From Brevundimonas sp. (lineage in GTDB: Bacteria > Pseudomonadota > Alphaproteobacteria > Caulobacterales > Caulobacteraceae), in assembly GCF_029946145.1 (NCBI RefSeq), contig NZ_JAQSDY010000027.1:310001-374000 (forward strand): 64,000 nucleotides of DNA, in the 5' to 3' direction. Of the stretch, positions 17,490-27,692 are shown in pieces. Within the stretch, counting starts at the first letter, position 1; every line of letters starts with the position of its first letter. The position numbers and the translations under genes are program-made. The notes below the pieces were generated by a model. It did not search any database. It was not told the origin of the DNA and saw nothing but the letters and a program-made list of their open reading frames with translations.

Positions 17490-18170
17490 CTACTGACGTG
17501 ACAGCGCGCCGGCCAGGATGACGTCGATCTGTTTGCCGACCTGGGCCGTCAGTTGCTGGATGGTCCAGCCGTCGTAGGCCGCGCGGCGGTAGTTCGACAG
17601 CCAGGCGTCGTAGATCATGTCGCTGAGCAGGTGGACGTCGGCGTCCTGGCGCAGCTCGCGGTCGGCCACGCCGGCCTGGAGGGCGTCGGTGACGATCGAG
17701 ATCAGCGGCTTGATGGCGGCGCGGGTGCGTATTTCGGCGGCGACCGGCTGGAACCACGAGCGGGCGATGACGGCCTGGACCAGCGGCAGCTGCTCCAGCG
17801 AGCTGTGGTAGCCGGCAGTCAGGGCGGCCAGCAGCCGGCCCCTCAAGCTGGTTTCGGCCGCGGCGGCTGCCTTCAGCGTATCCGCCAGCTTGATCAGGTC
17901 GGTCGCCAGAACGGCCTCGAACAGTTCGGCCTTGTCCTGGAAATTGGCGAAGACCGCGCCGGTCGACATGCCGGCGCCCTTGGCGATGTCGCGGATGGTG
18001 GCGGGCTCGTAGCCACGCTCGGCGAACAGCAGGCGAGCGGCGTCCAGCACCTTCTGGCGCGTGCGGACCTTGGCGGTCTGGCGGCGGTTCAGCCGGGGGG
18101 CTTCGCCCTCCACGTCGGTGGCGGGGGAGGCGGAAGCCAGGGCGGTATCTCGCATGAAACGACTACTCAC
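17490..18170 (-). CDS. TetR family transcriptional regulator
   Basis: RTRQKVLDAARLLFAERGYEPATIRDIAKGAGMSTGAVFANFQDKAELFEAVL. Confidence 0.93.
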   Translation of the reverse strand: MSSRFMRDTALASASPATDVEGEAPRLNRRQTAKVRTRQKVLDAARLLFAERGYEPATIRDIAKGAGMSTGAVFANFQDKAELFEAVLATDLIKLADTLKAAAAAETSLRGRLLAALTAGYHSSLEQLPLVQAVIARSWFQPVAAEIRTRAAIKPLISIVTDALQAGVADRELRQDADVHLLSDMIYDAWLSNYRRAAYDGWTIQQLTAQVGKQIDVILAGALSRQ

Positions 18171-18371
18171 GAAGCGGCGGCTGACACCCGCCGGTAAAAA
18201 CTGGACGCCGAAGCGATGGGTCTTTCGGGGCGCGCGCGGCGCGCAGAAATCGCCTCAAGGGCGAGGACGGGCAGTCATCACGCAACGATGACCAAATTGG
18301 GGTAGCCGGATTAACGGGACGGTTAGCCAGGAGGTTAACGCGGCGTGGGCCGGACATCCGTCGCCTGCGTC

Positions 18372-20207
18372 TCAGCGCCGCAGCGTGGAGCGCAGGGCCC
18401 GGGCCCGGCGCGGTCCGTCGCCGCCGGGCATGGCCTCCTGGAACACCTTGCGGAACGCGTCGCGGCGCTCGTGGATCGAGGCCAGCACCAGTCCCATGGG
18501 CACGCCCAGGTCGATCAGGGTGTTCTCGGCCAGCTGAAGGCTGGCCTCCGTCGTCTCGGGCACGGCGTCGGTGACGCCCAGCTGGTACAGGCGCACGGCG
18601 TGCTTGTCGTCGCGGGCCCGGGCGATCAGGGTGAGGTCGGGCCGCAGGGCCCGCACCGCCCTGACCACCTCGTCGACCTTGGCCGGGGCGTCCATGGTCA
18701 CGACCACGGCCCGCGCCGTGTCGATGCCGCTCAGGGCCAGCATCTCCGCGCGGGCGGCGTCGCCGTAGAAGACGTTCGAGCCCTCGGCGCGCCCCTTGCC
18801 CACGGTCGAGGCGTCGGCGTCTATGGCGAGGAAGCGCTGGCCGTGGGTCAGCAGGATTTCGCCGACCAGCCGGCCGACCCGGCCGAAGCCGACGATCAGC
18901 ACCTGTCCCTCCTCGGCGTGGGGCTCCATGGCTTCCGCGGGGAGATCGGGATTCCGGACCTCGACGCGCCGCACCAGTCTTGACGCGATCAGGGCCATCA
19001 GCGGGATGCTGAAGATGCTGATCGTCGCCGCCAGCAGGACCTTCTGGGTGAAGTCGGGCGAGGCGATGCCCTCGACCAGGCCGGCGCCGAGGATGACGAA
19101 GGCGAATTCGCCGGCCGGACCCAGCACCAGGGCGGTCTCGATGGCGACGCGCCTGCCCAGCTTCCAGGCCCGCGCGGCGGCGTAGATCATTGCAGCCTTG
19201 AACAGGGTCATCAGGACCGCCAGGCCGAAGACCCCGATCGGATCGGCGGCCACCGCGTTCACGTCCAGCCCGATGCCGACGCCGACGAAGAAGACGCCCA
19301 GAAGCAGGCCCTTGAACGGCTCGATCGACAGCTCGACCTCGCGCCGGAACTCGGTCTCGGCCAGCAGCAGGCCGGCGATCAGGGCGCCGAGGCTCATGGA
19401 CAGACCGGCGGCCTGGGCGGCAACGCCGGCGCCGACCACGACCAGCAGGCTGGCGGCGATGAACATCTCCTGCCCCTGCCCCCTGGCCTTGGCCCGGGCG
19501 ACCGAGCGGAACATCGGGCGAAGCACCAGCCGGCCGAGAACGACCAGCAGGGCCAGACCGATAGCGGCGGGGATCAGGGTGAACAGGGCCGGCCCGAGCA
19601 CCGAGGGATCGAACTCGCCCGCCGGCGTCCCGCCACCCTGGGCCAGGGCCGCCAGGACGGTGACCGTGATCAGGATCGGCGCCACGGCCAGGTCCTGGGC
19701 CAGCAGGATGGCGAAGGTGGCGCGGCCGGAGGTGGTGGAGATGCGGCCGCGCTCGGCCATCACGGGCATGACCACGGCGGTCGAGGACAGGGCCAGTCCC
19801 ATGCCCAGGACCGCGGCCGAAACCAGCGGCTGGCCCATCAGCATGAAGACGGCGCCGAGGCCGACGGTGCACACCGCGACCTGGGTCAGACCGAGGCCGA
19901 ACACCAGCCGGCGCATGGCCTTCAGCCGTTCCCACGACAGCTCCAGCCCGATCATGAACATCAGGAAGGCGACGCCCAGTTCGGACAGGGAGCGGATCTG
20001 TTCCGCGTCCGAGATCGTCAGCCAGGCCAGCCAGGGGACGCTGTCCGCCATCCGCGCCAGGCCATGCGGCCCCAGCAGCACCCCGGCGGCCAGAAAGCCC
20101 AGAACCGGGCTGATCTTCAGACGGTTGAACAGGGGCACGACGACGCCCGCTGCGGCCAGAAAGACCACAAGATCGCGATACTCGCCGCCGCCGCCGTGAA
20201 TCGCCAT
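18372..20207 (-). CDS. CPA2 monovalent cation:proton antiporter with TrkA-N domain (KefB/KefC-like)
   Basis: Multi-TM with LGFLAAGVLLGPHG, LELSWERL, and C-terminal VLIVGFGRVGRLVGEILL Rossmann domain. Start at MAIHGGGG (20207). Confidence 0.92.
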   Translation of the reverse strand: MAIHGGGGEYRDLVVFLAAAGVVVPLFNRLKISPVLGFLAAGVLLGPHGLARMADSVPWLAWLTISDAEQIRSLSELGVAFLMFMIGLELSWERLKAMRRLVFGLGLTQVAVCTVGLGAVFMLMGQPLVSAAVLGMGLALSSTAVVMPVMAERGRISTTSGRATFAILLAQDLAVAPILITVTVLAALAQGGGTPAGEFDPSVLGPALFTLIPAAIGLALLVVLGRLVLRPMFRSVARAKARGQGQEMFIAASLLVVVGAGVAAQAAGLSMSLGALIAGLLLAETEFRREVELSIEPFKGLLLGVFFVGVGIGLDVNAVAADPIGVFGLAVLMTLFKAAMIYAAARAWKLGRRVAIETALVLGPAGEFAFVILGAGLVEGIASPDFTQKVLLAATISIFSIPLMALIASRLVRRVEVRNPDLPAEAMEPHAEEGQVLIVGFGRVGRLVGEILLTHGQRFLAIDADASTVGKGRAEGSNVFYGDAARAEMLALSGIDTARAVVVTMDAPAKVDEVVRAVRALRPDLTLIARARDDKHAVRLYQLGVTDAVPETTEASLQLAENTLIDLGVPMGLVLASIHERRDAFRKVFQEAMPGGDGPRRARALRSTLRR

Positions 20208-20359
20208 CGCCCCCCCAATGACGGTCAGCCTACAGGCTGAAACGCCGTCCTGTCCGGGTCTCCGTCGCACATGACAAAAAATTCAGGCGACAGCCGGGAA
20301 CCGCGGCGTAGGGTCCCCGCCGACGCTGTCCATAGAGATGCGAAGTCGAGGGAAATCCC

Positions 20360-22486
20360 ATGAAGAAACTGCTCATCGGCGCCGCGCTCGGCGCCCTGCT
20401 GCTGCCCGCCTCCATGGCGGCCGCCCAGGACCATGACCACGGCTGCATCGACGAGGCCTGCACCGTCTTTGAACTGTTCCAGACGCCGGCCGAAGGCGCC
20501 ACGGTGCTGGGCTATCAGGGCACGGAAGCCCCGAAATACGGGACCTGGGGCTTCGACCTGAACGGCCGCGACACCTCGGTGAGCCCGGGCGACAGCTTCA
20601 TGCGCCATGCCAACGGCGCCGCGCTGGACCGCATGCAGATCCCGTCGGATCGCACCAGCTACGGCTCGTTCGCCCTGCTGCGCGAACTGTCCGACAACCG
20701 CGTCAAGGCGATGATCGAGGGCCTGACGGCCCGGACCGACCTGACCGCCGGATCGGACGAACAGAAGATCGCCGACGCCTATCGGTCCTACATGGACGAA
20801 GCCCGCATCGAGGCGCTGGACGCCCAGCCGCTGAATCCCTACCTGGCCGCCATTCGCGCCGCCAACACTCATGACCTTGCCGCCGTATACATGGGCGAGA
20901 CGCAAGGCCGGATCGGCGGATCGATCTTCGGCACCGGCATCACCACCGACCAGAAGGCGCCGACCCGCTACGTGGTCTCGACCGGCCAGTCTGGCCTGGG
21001 CCTGCCCAACCGCGACTACTATCTGGAGCAGCGCTGGGCCGAGAAGAAGGTCCTTTACCAGGCCTATGTCGCCCGCATGCTGGAGATGGTCGGTTGGGAA
21101 AACCCGACGGCTTCCGCCGAGGCCATCGTGGCCTTCGAGACCCGCATCGCCGAGGCGCACTGGACCCCGATCCAGAACCGCAACCGCGACGAGACCTACA
21201 ACGAATACTCCATCGCCCAGCTGGCGTCCGAGGCCCCCGGCTTCCCGTGGCAGGCCTATTACTCCGCCGTCGGCGTGGGCGAGGTCCCGCGCCTGATCGT
21301 CCGTCAGGACACGGCCATGCCGAAGATCGCCGCCATCTACGCCGAGACGCCGATGGAGGTCATCCAGGCCTGGCAGGCCTTCCACACCGTCGACGACGCC
21401 GCGCCGCGCCTGTCGCGCCGCTTCGCCGACGCCCAGTGGGAGTTCCGTTCGCGCGACCTGAACGGCCAGCCGATGCAGCGTCCCCGCGACAAGCGCGGCA
21501 TCACCTTCGCCGAGGGCATGCTGGGCGAGGCCGTCGGCCGCCAGTATGTGGCCGAATACTTCCCGGCCGAGTCCAAGGCCAAGATGGAGGCCCTGGTCGC
21601 CAACCTGCGCACGGCCCTGGGCAACCGCATCCGCACCTACAGCTGGATGAGCGCCGAGACCCGCGCGGCCGCCGAGGAGAAGCTGAACAAATTCACGGTC
21701 AAGATCGGCTATCCGAACAAATGGCGTGACTATTCGGCGCTCGAGGTCCGGCCCGACGACCTGTTCGGCAACGCCGAACGCGCCGGCCTCTTCCAGTGGA
21801 ACTACCAGCTGAACCGCCTGAACGATCCGGTCGACAAGACCGAATGGGGCATGACGCCCCAGACGGTGAACGCCTATTACAACTCGACCAACAACGAGAT
21901 CGTCTTCCCGGCCGCCATCCTGCAGCCGCCGTTCTTCGATCCCGACGCGGACCCGGCCGTCAACTACGGCGGCATCGGCGGCGTCATCGGCCACGAGATC
22001 GGCCACGGCTTCGACGACCAGGGCTCCAAGTCCGACGGCGACGGCGTTCTGCGCAGCTGGTGGACCCCCGGAGATCGGGCCAATTTCGACGGCCTGACCA
22101 CGCGGCTGGGCGAACAGTACGACCAGTTCGAGCCGATCCCGGGCTTCAAGGTCCAGGGCGGCCTGACCATGGGCGAGAACATCGGCGACGCCGCCGGCAA
22201 TGCGGTGGGCCTGGAGGCCTATCATCTGTCGCTGAACGGCCAGCCGGCGCCCGTGCTGGACGGCGTCACCGGCGACCAGCGCTTCTTCTACGGCTGGGCG
22301 CAGGTCTGGCAGTCCAAGATGCGCGACGACGCCCTGCGCAACCAGATCGCCACCGACCCGCACAGCCCGGCCGAGTTCCGCGTCATCGGTCCCGTGCGCA
22401 ACATCGACGCCTGGTACGAGGCGTTCGACGTCCAGCCGGGTTCGAAATACTACCTCGCCCCGGAAGACCGGGTGCGGATCTGGTAG
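20360..22486 (+). CDS. pepO: M13 family zinc metallopeptidase
   Basis: VIGHEIGHGFDDQGSKSDGDGVLRSWWT (HExxH), AYYNSTNNEIVFPAAILQPPFF, ENIGDAAGN; signal peptide. Confidence 0.95.
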   Translation: MKKLLIGAALGALLLPASMAAAQDHDHGCIDEACTVFELFQTPAEGATVLGYQGTEAPKYGTWGFDLNGRDTSVSPGDSFMRHANGAALDRMQIPSDRTSYGSFALLRELSDNRVKAMIEGLTARTDLTAGSDEQKIADAYRSYMDEARIEALDAQPLNPYLAAIRAANTHDLAAVYMGETQGRIGGSIFGTGITTDQKAPTRYVVSTGQSGLGLPNRDYYLEQRWAEKKVLYQAYVARMLEMVGWENPTASAEAIVAFETRIAEAHWTPIQNRNRDETYNEYSIAQLASEAPGFPWQAYYSAVGVGEVPRLIVRQDTAMPKIAAIYAETPMEVIQAWQAFHTVDDAAPRLSRRFADAQWEFRSRDLNGQPMQRPRDKRGITFAEGMLGEAVGRQYVAEYFPAESKAKMEALVANLRTALGNRIRTYSWMSAETRAAAEEKLNKFTVKIGYPNKWRDYSALEVRPDDLFGNAERAGLFQWNYQLNRLNDPVDKTEWGMTPQTVNAYYNSTNNEIVFPAAILQPPFFDPDADPAVNYGGIGGVIGHEIGHGFDDQGSKSDGDGVLRSWWTPGDRANFDGLTTRLGEQYDQFEPIPGFKVQGGLTMGENIGDAAGNAVGLEAYHLSLNGQPAPVLDGVTGDQRFFYGWAQVWQSKMRDDALRNQIATDPHSPAEFRVIGPVRNIDAWYEAFDVQPGSKYYLAPEDRVRIW

Positions 22487-22510
22487 GGCGTTTCACACGC
22501 TGACGAATGA

Positions 22511-22540
22511 GGGGTCGGAGCGGTGCTCCGGCCCCTTTTT
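22511..22540 (+). terminator. Rho-independent terminator after pepO
   Basis: GGGGTCGGAGC-GGT-GCTCCGGCCCC followed by TTTTT. Confidence 0.8.
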
Positions 22541-22554
22541 CTTTCGTTGTGGAT

Positions 22555-22701
22555 CTCCCTCCCCCTCCGGGGGAGGGTGGTCGCGTAGCGACCGGGTGGG
22601 GGCGGCCGGGGAACGAAAAACGCCGGCGTGCGGATCGCCGAGCCGCGCCCACCCCGTCGATGCTCCGCATCGACGACCCTCCCCCGGAGGGGGAGGGAGA
22701 A
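22555..22701. repeat. family B palindromic intergenic element, copy B2
   Basis: CTCCCTCCCCCTCCGGGGGAGGGTGGTCGCGTAGCGACCGGGTGGGG...CCACCCCGTCGATGCTCCGCATCGACGACCCTCCCCCGGAGGGGGAGGGAG. Confidence 0.88.
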
Positions 22702-22725
22702 CGACAAACCCTGAACTCCAGACGC

Positions 22726-22769
22726 AAAAAAGCCCGCCGCGGGGGATACATCGCGGCGGGCTTTCTTTC
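22726..22769. terminator. bidirectional Rho-independent terminator
   Basis: AAAAAA-GCCCGCCGCG-GGGGATACAT-CGCGGCGGGC-TTTCTTTC; A/T tracts on both sides. Confidence 0.85.
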
Positions 22770-22914
22770 GCTCTTTGACGAGCGGACGTTTCCTCCCCGA
22801 AACGCCTCCGAGCCGCTGCTGCGCCGAAACGCTGCGCTTCCCGAGTGCGTCAAAAAGACGACATTTTCCGTCTCAAGTCAATGAAGGCATTGAGGAACTA
22901 TCGGGAATTTAAAG

Positions 22915-22929
22915 GTTATCACTGATAAC
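22915..22929. promoter_or_regulatory. 15-bp palindrome resembling a Tet operator core
   Basis: GTTATCA-C-TGATAAC (minus strand GTTATCAGTGATAAC), directly abutting the hisS stop codon. Confidence 0.5.
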
Positions 22930-24423
22930 TCACGAACCTGTGCGCGCGCCCTCGACGATGGCGCGGACGGTCGCGACCAGCTCGCCTCGCGTGACCACCC
23001 GTTGCCCGGGGCGTTCGGATTTCCAGGCTTCATTGTCGGTCACGCCGGCGGCCAGGGCGCGGCCCGCGTCGAGATCCTTGACCGTGACCTGACCGGCAGC
23101 GATCTCGTCCCCGCCGAGGATGACGGCGGCGGGGGCGCCGCGCCGGTCGGCGTACTTCATCTGCGCCTTCATGCCCGCCCGGCCGAGGTAGAGTTCGGCG
23201 GCGATCCCGGCGTTGCGCAGCTCGGACACGGCGTCGAGATAGTGCTGCATGTCGGCGTCGGAGAAGACGATGACGACGACCGGACCGCGTACGGACTCCG
23301 CCCCGCCCCGCCCCGCCGCCTTCAGCGCTGAAGCCAGCCGCGAGACGCCGAACGAGAAGCCGGTGGCCGGCAGGCGTTCGCCGGTGAAACGGGCGACCAG
23401 ATCGTCATAGCGACCGCCGCCGCCGATCGAGCCGAAGCGCACGGCCCGGCCCTTGTCGTCGGTCGTGTCCAGCAGCAGTTCGGCCTCGAACACGGCGCCG
23501 GTATAATATTCCAGCCCGCGCACGATGGTCGGGTCGAAGCGCACGGCGCCCTCGCTGACCTTCATCGAGTTCAGGGCCCGGTCGATGGCCGCCAGTTCCT
23601 CCAGCGCCGCCTCGCCGGTCGCGCCGAGGCCGCCGGCGCGGGCCACGGCCTCGAGCGTCGCCGCCCGCGACAGGCCCGCGTCGCCCGCCGAGGCGAGGAA
23701 GGCCTCGATGGTCGTGGCCACGCCGAGCGGCAGGTTGGCGCCCTTGGTGTAGTCGCCGGACTCGTCCAGCCGGCCTTCGCCAAGAAGGGCCGACACCCCT
23801 TCCCAGCCCAGACGGTCAAATTTGTCGATGGCGCGCAGGGCGGTCAGGCGCTGGCGCGGATCGGTGACGCCGCCCGCGTCGAACAGGCCGTCGAACAGCT
23901 TGCGGTTCGAGACCCGGACCACAGCCTGGTCGGCGTCCAGCCCGGCGGCGCGCAGGCCCTCGCAGGCCATGGCGATGATCTCCGCGTCGGCCTCGGGCCG
24001 GTCAGAGCCGACGGTGTCGGCGTCGCACTGGACGAACTCGCGGAAGCGGCCGGGGCCGGGCTTCTCATTGCGCCACACGGGGCCGAAGGCGTAGCGGCGG
24101 AACGGCTTGGGCAGGGTCTCCCAGCCCTGGGCCGCGAACCGGGCCAGGGGGGCGGTCAGGTCATAGCGCAGGGCCATCCACTGGTCGTCGTCGTCCTGCA
24201 GGGCGAAGACGCCCTCGTTCGGGCGGTCGGCATCGGGCAGGAATTTGCCCAGGGCGTCGGCGTATTCGAAGGCGCCGGTCTCCAGCGGCTCGAAGCCCCA
24301 GCGCTCATAGACCTCGGACACGCGCGCCACCAGGCGGCGCTCGGCGATCAGATCCGCGCCTCGGCGGTCGGCGAACCCCCGCGGGTTGCGGGCTTCGGGG
24401 CGGGACGGCGTGTCGGTGCTCAT
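22930..24423 (-). CDS. hisS: histidine--tRNA ligase
   Basis: RRLVARVSEVYERWGFEPLETGAFEYAD...LRYDLTAPLARF, FGPVWRNEKPGPGRFREFVQCDADTVG, ATGFSFGVSRL. Confidence 0.93.
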   Translation of the reverse strand: MSTDTPSRPEARNPRGFADRRGADLIAERRLVARVSEVYERWGFEPLETGAFEYADALGKFLPDADRPNEGVFALQDDDDQWMALRYDLTAPLARFAAQGWETLPKPFRRYAFGPVWRNEKPGPGRFREFVQCDADTVGSDRPEADAEIIAMACEGLRAAGLDADQAVVRVSNRKLFDGLFDAGGVTDPRQRLTALRAIDKFDRLGWEGVSALLGEGRLDESGDYTKGANLPLGVATTIEAFLASAGDAGLSRAATLEAVARAGGLGATGEAALEELAAIDRALNSMKVSEGAVRFDPTIVRGLEYYTGAVFEAELLLDTTDDKGRAVRFGSIGGGGRYDDLVARFTGERLPATGFSFGVSRLASALKAAGRGGAESVRGPVVVIVFSDADMQHYLDAVSELRNAGIAAELYLGRAGMKAQMKYADRRGAPAAVILGGDEIAAGQVTVKDLDAGRALAAGVTDNEAWKSERPGQRVVTRGELVATVRAIVEGARTGS

Positions 24424-24467
24424 GCCGCGCGATTAAGCCATAGCCCGCCGCCGGGCAACGACGCCGA

Positions 24468-25739
24468 TCAGCCTGCGGCCACGGAGGCCTTCCTCAGCGG
24501 CACCATCCGGCCATAGGTCAGGCAACGCCAGATCCACTCCAGCGGTCCCATGGTGAAGACCGACAGCCACAGCGGCGACCAGATCAGCTGGGCGGCCCAG
24601 ACTGCGGCGACCACGCCCCACAGCGCGCCCGGTCCCATGCCGCCGAACCAGTGCGGGCCCCACGGCATATAGAACAGGGTCGACATGATCAGCGTCTGGG
24701 TCAGGTAGTTGGTGAAGGCCATCCGCCCGACGGGGGCCAGCACCCGGGTCAGCGGTTTCAGCCCGAAACGGGTCATCAGGATCAGCAGGCTGGCGTAGCC
24801 GACGGTGATCAGGGGCGCGAAACTGCCGCTCACGCCGGCCAGGCCGCCGGTCGGATCCTCGCCGTGAGGGGCGTGCGCCGCGATCCACTGAAACCAGCCG
24901 AGGAAGGCCAGGTTGGCCGCGCCGAGGACCAGAAGCAGAAGATAGACCCAGGTTGGCGACCGGCCCTGGAAGAAGCCGGATTTGAACAGGCCCATCCCCA
25001 ACAGCATCAGCCCCCCGGTGATCGGGATCAACACCAGGCTGGCGGACTGCAGGATCGCCCAGGCCTTGAGGTTTTCGATCTGCGCCGCCGGCCAGCCCGA
25101 CTGATAGGCCTGGATGCTGGCGGCCAGGGCCTCGGGCGTGACGTCGAATGGATTGCCGCCGCCCTGGGCCGCCGCTCCACCGCCGCCGCCGAAGGCCGCC
25201 TCCGCCAGCATGGCGCCGGCCGACAGCAGACCGAACAGCAGGTTCAGGCCGGCGCCGACCCGGATCAGCCTGCCGGCCTTCCATGAGCGCATCAGCATCA
25301 CGATCAGACCGCAGTAGGCGTAGTGCAGCAGGATATCGCCGAACCAGAAGGCGGCGCCGTGGATCACGCCGAAGACCGCCAGCCAGAACAGCCGCCCGCG
25401 CAAAAGCTTGCCACGCGCCTCATCCGACCGCTCGCCGCCGATCAGGAAGATGGAGACGCCGAACAGCATCGAGAACATCGAGCGGAATTTGTCGCGGAAG
25501 AAGACGTCGGTGATCCAGGCGCCCAGGGTGTTCGCGGCGTCCATCGGATACGGCGGGGTCAGGCCGGACGTCATCTCCAGCGCCGGCGGCCAGACGAAGG
25601 ACATGGCGTTGACTGCCAGAATGCCAAGGATCGCCCAGCCCCGCAGCATGTCGAGGGTGAAGATGCGGTCCGCGGGCTTCACCGGCCCCAGGGGCGCGTC
25701 CACCGCTCGCGGCGACGGCTGAATTTCGACGGCTGCCAT
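24468..25739 (-). CDS. DUF418 domain-containing membrane protein
   Basis: RIFTLDMLRGWAILGILAVNAMSF..., multi-TM, C-terminal YGPLEWIWR-type motif (MGPLEWIWRCLTYG). Confidence 0.9.
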   Translation of the reverse strand: MAAVEIQPSPRAVDAPLGPVKPADRIFTLDMLRGWAILGILAVNAMSFVWPPALEMTSGLTPPYPMDAANTLGAWITDVFFRDKFRSMFSMLFGVSIFLIGGERSDEARGKLLRGRLFWLAVFGVIHGAAFWFGDILLHYAYCGLIVMLMRSWKAGRLIRVGAGLNLLFGLLSAGAMLAEAAFGGGGGAAAQGGGNPFDVTPEALAASIQAYQSGWPAAQIENLKAWAILQSASLVLIPITGGLMLLGMGLFKSGFFQGRSPTWVYLLLLVLGAANLAFLGWFQWIAAHAPHGEDPTGGLAGVSGSFAPLITVGYASLLILMTRFGLKPLTRVLAPVGRMAFTNYLTQTLIMSTLFYMPWGPHWFGGMGPGALWGVVAAVWAAQLIWSPLWLSVFTMGPLEWIWRCLTYGRMVPLRKASVAAG

Positions 25740-25815
25740 GACATTGTCCCCCGTATCGGCCCGTCAAGCCTGGCCCAACCGGCCGCTGGGTCAAACGGAA
25801 ATCAGCGGCGCGGCG

Positions 25816-26385
25816 TCATTCGGGGGCGCGGTCGCGCATGACGCCCAGCCGGTCGCGGACCGCGGGCTGGGGCATGAAGGCGATGAAGGCGGCGCACAGC
25901 CCGGCCCACAGGGCGTAGCTGACGCCCAGCAGAACGGCGATCGGAAGGCCGCCGACCCCGTAGATCAGAAGCGTCGTCTCGGTCGCGCCGGCGGCCTGGG
26001 CGATGCCCCCGGCCTCGAACCAGCCCACCACGGACACGATCAGGGCCAGCATGGCCTGAAGGCCGGCCGCCAGCAGGCCGCCGAAGAACATGAAGCGCCA
26101 GACCACGCCCAGACGGGTCGCCGGGCGGCCGGTCATGTCCCGCTCACGCGCCAGCAGCCACAGGCCGCCGGGCACGGCGGCCAGGCCGATGACCAGCACC
26201 AGCAGCCGCCAGTCCATCTCCAGGCTGGGCAGCCAGTTCCGGGGCGGCCACACGATCAGGGTGATGACCAGCGGCGGCCACAGGGCCCCGGCCAGCGCCG
26301 CCAGCACGATGCGTTGCGGGTCGCGTCGCCAGGACACGCGCTGCTGGCCCGGGAAGTCTTCCGGCTTTTCCAGCGTGGGGATCAT
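25816..26385 (-). CDS. hypothetical membrane protein
   Basis: ORF with several hydrophobic segments; ATGA overlap with the upstream 3-hydroxyacyl-CoA dehydrogenase gene. Confidence 0.7.
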   Translation of the reverse strand: MIPTLEKPEDFPGQQRVSWRRDPQRIVLAALAGALWPPLVITLIVWPPRNWLPSLEMDWRLLVLVIGLAAVPGGLWLLARERDMTGRPATRLGVVWRFMFFGGLLAAGLQAMLALIVSVVGWFEAGGIAQAAGATETTLLIYGVGGLPIAVLLGVSYALWAGLCAAFIAFMPQPAVRDRLGVMRDRAPE

Positions 26386-27260
26386 CGGGTCGGCGCCGGT
26401 TCCGGGCCGGAATAGTCGTAGAAGCCGCGGCCGGACTTGCGCCCCAGCCAGCCGGCCTCGACATATTTCACCAGCAGCGGACAGGGCCGGTATTTGCTGT
26501 CGGCCAGGCCGTCGTAGAGCACGTTCATGATGGCCAGGACGACGTCCAGTCCCATGAAGTCCGCCAGCTCCAGCGGCCCCATCGGATGGTTGGCGCCCAG
26601 CTTCAGCGCCTTGTCGATCGAGGCGACGTCGCCGACGCCCTCGTACAGGACATAGACGGCCTCGTTGATCATCGGCACGAGGATGCGGTTGACGATGAAG
26701 GCGGGGAAGTCCTCGGAATTGGTCGTCGTCTTGCCCAGCGATTCCGCGAACGCCACGGCGATGTCATAGGTCTGGGCCGAGGTGGCGATGCCGCGGATGA
26801 TCTCGACCAGCTTCATCACCGGAGCCGGCTTCATGAAATGCAGGCCGATGAAGCGTTCGGGCCGGTCGGTGACCGAGGCCAGCCGGGTGATGGAGATCGA
26901 CGAGGTGTTGGACGCCAGCAGGGTGTCCGGGCCCAGGTGCGGCGTCAGGTCGGCGAGGATGGATTTCTTGACCGCCTCGTCCTCGATCGCGGCCTCGATC
27001 ACCAGATCGGCCTTGGCGGCGGCGGCGAGGGAGGGCGCGGTGACGATGCGCGACAGAGCGGCGTCGGCCGCGGACTGGTCGATCAGGCCGCGCGCGACCT
27101 GACGGGCCAGGCTGGCGGCGATGGCTCCCTGGGCCTGGGGCACGCGGTCGCCGGCGGCGTCGTACAACAGCACCTGATAGCCGCCCGCGGCCACGGTCTG
27201 GGCGATGCCTGCGCCCATCTGGCCTGCGCCGACGATGGCGACGGATCGGATCGTGGTCAT
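26382..27260 (-). CDS. 3-hydroxybutyryl-CoA dehydrogenase
   Basis: VAIVGAGQMGAGIAQTVAAGGYQVLLYD, LASNTSSISITRLAS, RFIGLHFMKPAPVMKLVEII, LGANHPMGPLELADFMGLD. Confidence 0.95.
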   Translation of the reverse strand: MTTIRSVAIVGAGQMGAGIAQTVAAGGYQVLLYDAAGDRVPQAQGAIAASLARQVARGLIDQSAADAALSRIVTAPSLAAAAKADLVIEAAIEDEAVKKSILADLTPHLGPDTLLASNTSSISITRLASVTDRPERFIGLHFMKPAPVMKLVEIIRGIATSAQTYDIAVAFAESLGKTTTNSEDFPAFIVNRILVPMINEAVYVLYEGVGDVASIDKALKLGANHPMGPLELADFMGLDVVLAIMNVLYDGLADSKYRPCPLLVKYVEAGWLGRKSGRGFYDYSGPEPAPTR

Positions 27261-27386
27261 GAAGTCCGGTTGGCTGGCGGGCGCTTGGCCCGGTCGGAGC
27301 GGCACCTTAGGACCCTCGCCGGACGGCGCAAGGCCGGAAGCGCGGGACCGTGGTGAACGGGTGGAGGCGTGTCGCGGCGGTCGCGT

Positions 27387-27692
27387 TTATCCCAGCATCT
27401 GGATCAGCACGGGCGCCGTCAGACGGTTGAAAAGGATGCGGATGAAATTGATCAGCAGCAGGACCACGATCGGCGAGATGTCGATTCCGCCCAGCGGCGG
27501 AATGATACGGCGGAACGGCTCCAGGATCGGGGCGGTGATCCGGTCCAGGAAGTCCGCGACCTGGCTGACGAACCGGTTGCGGCGGTTGATCACGTCGAAG
27601 GCGAACAGCCAGCTTATGATGGCCGACAGGATGATCGCCCAGGTCATGAGCGACAGGATCGTATTGACCAGCCAGACGATGGCGTAACCCAT
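27387..27692 (-). CDS. YggT family protein
   Basis: Two hydrophobic blocks with DRITAPILEPFRRIIPPLGGIDISPIVVLLLINFIR. Confidence 0.92.
   Translation of the reverse strand: MGYAIVWLVNTILSLMTWAIILSAIISWLFAFDVINRRNRFVSQVADFLDRITAPILEPFRRIIPPLGGIDISPIVVLLLINFIRILFNRLTAPVLIQMLG

Noticed and set aside
20225-22363. 712-aa minus-strand ORF opposite pepO
   Set aside because: It is a GC-rich shadow frame antisense to the clearly recognised M13 peptidase and shows no domain motifs.
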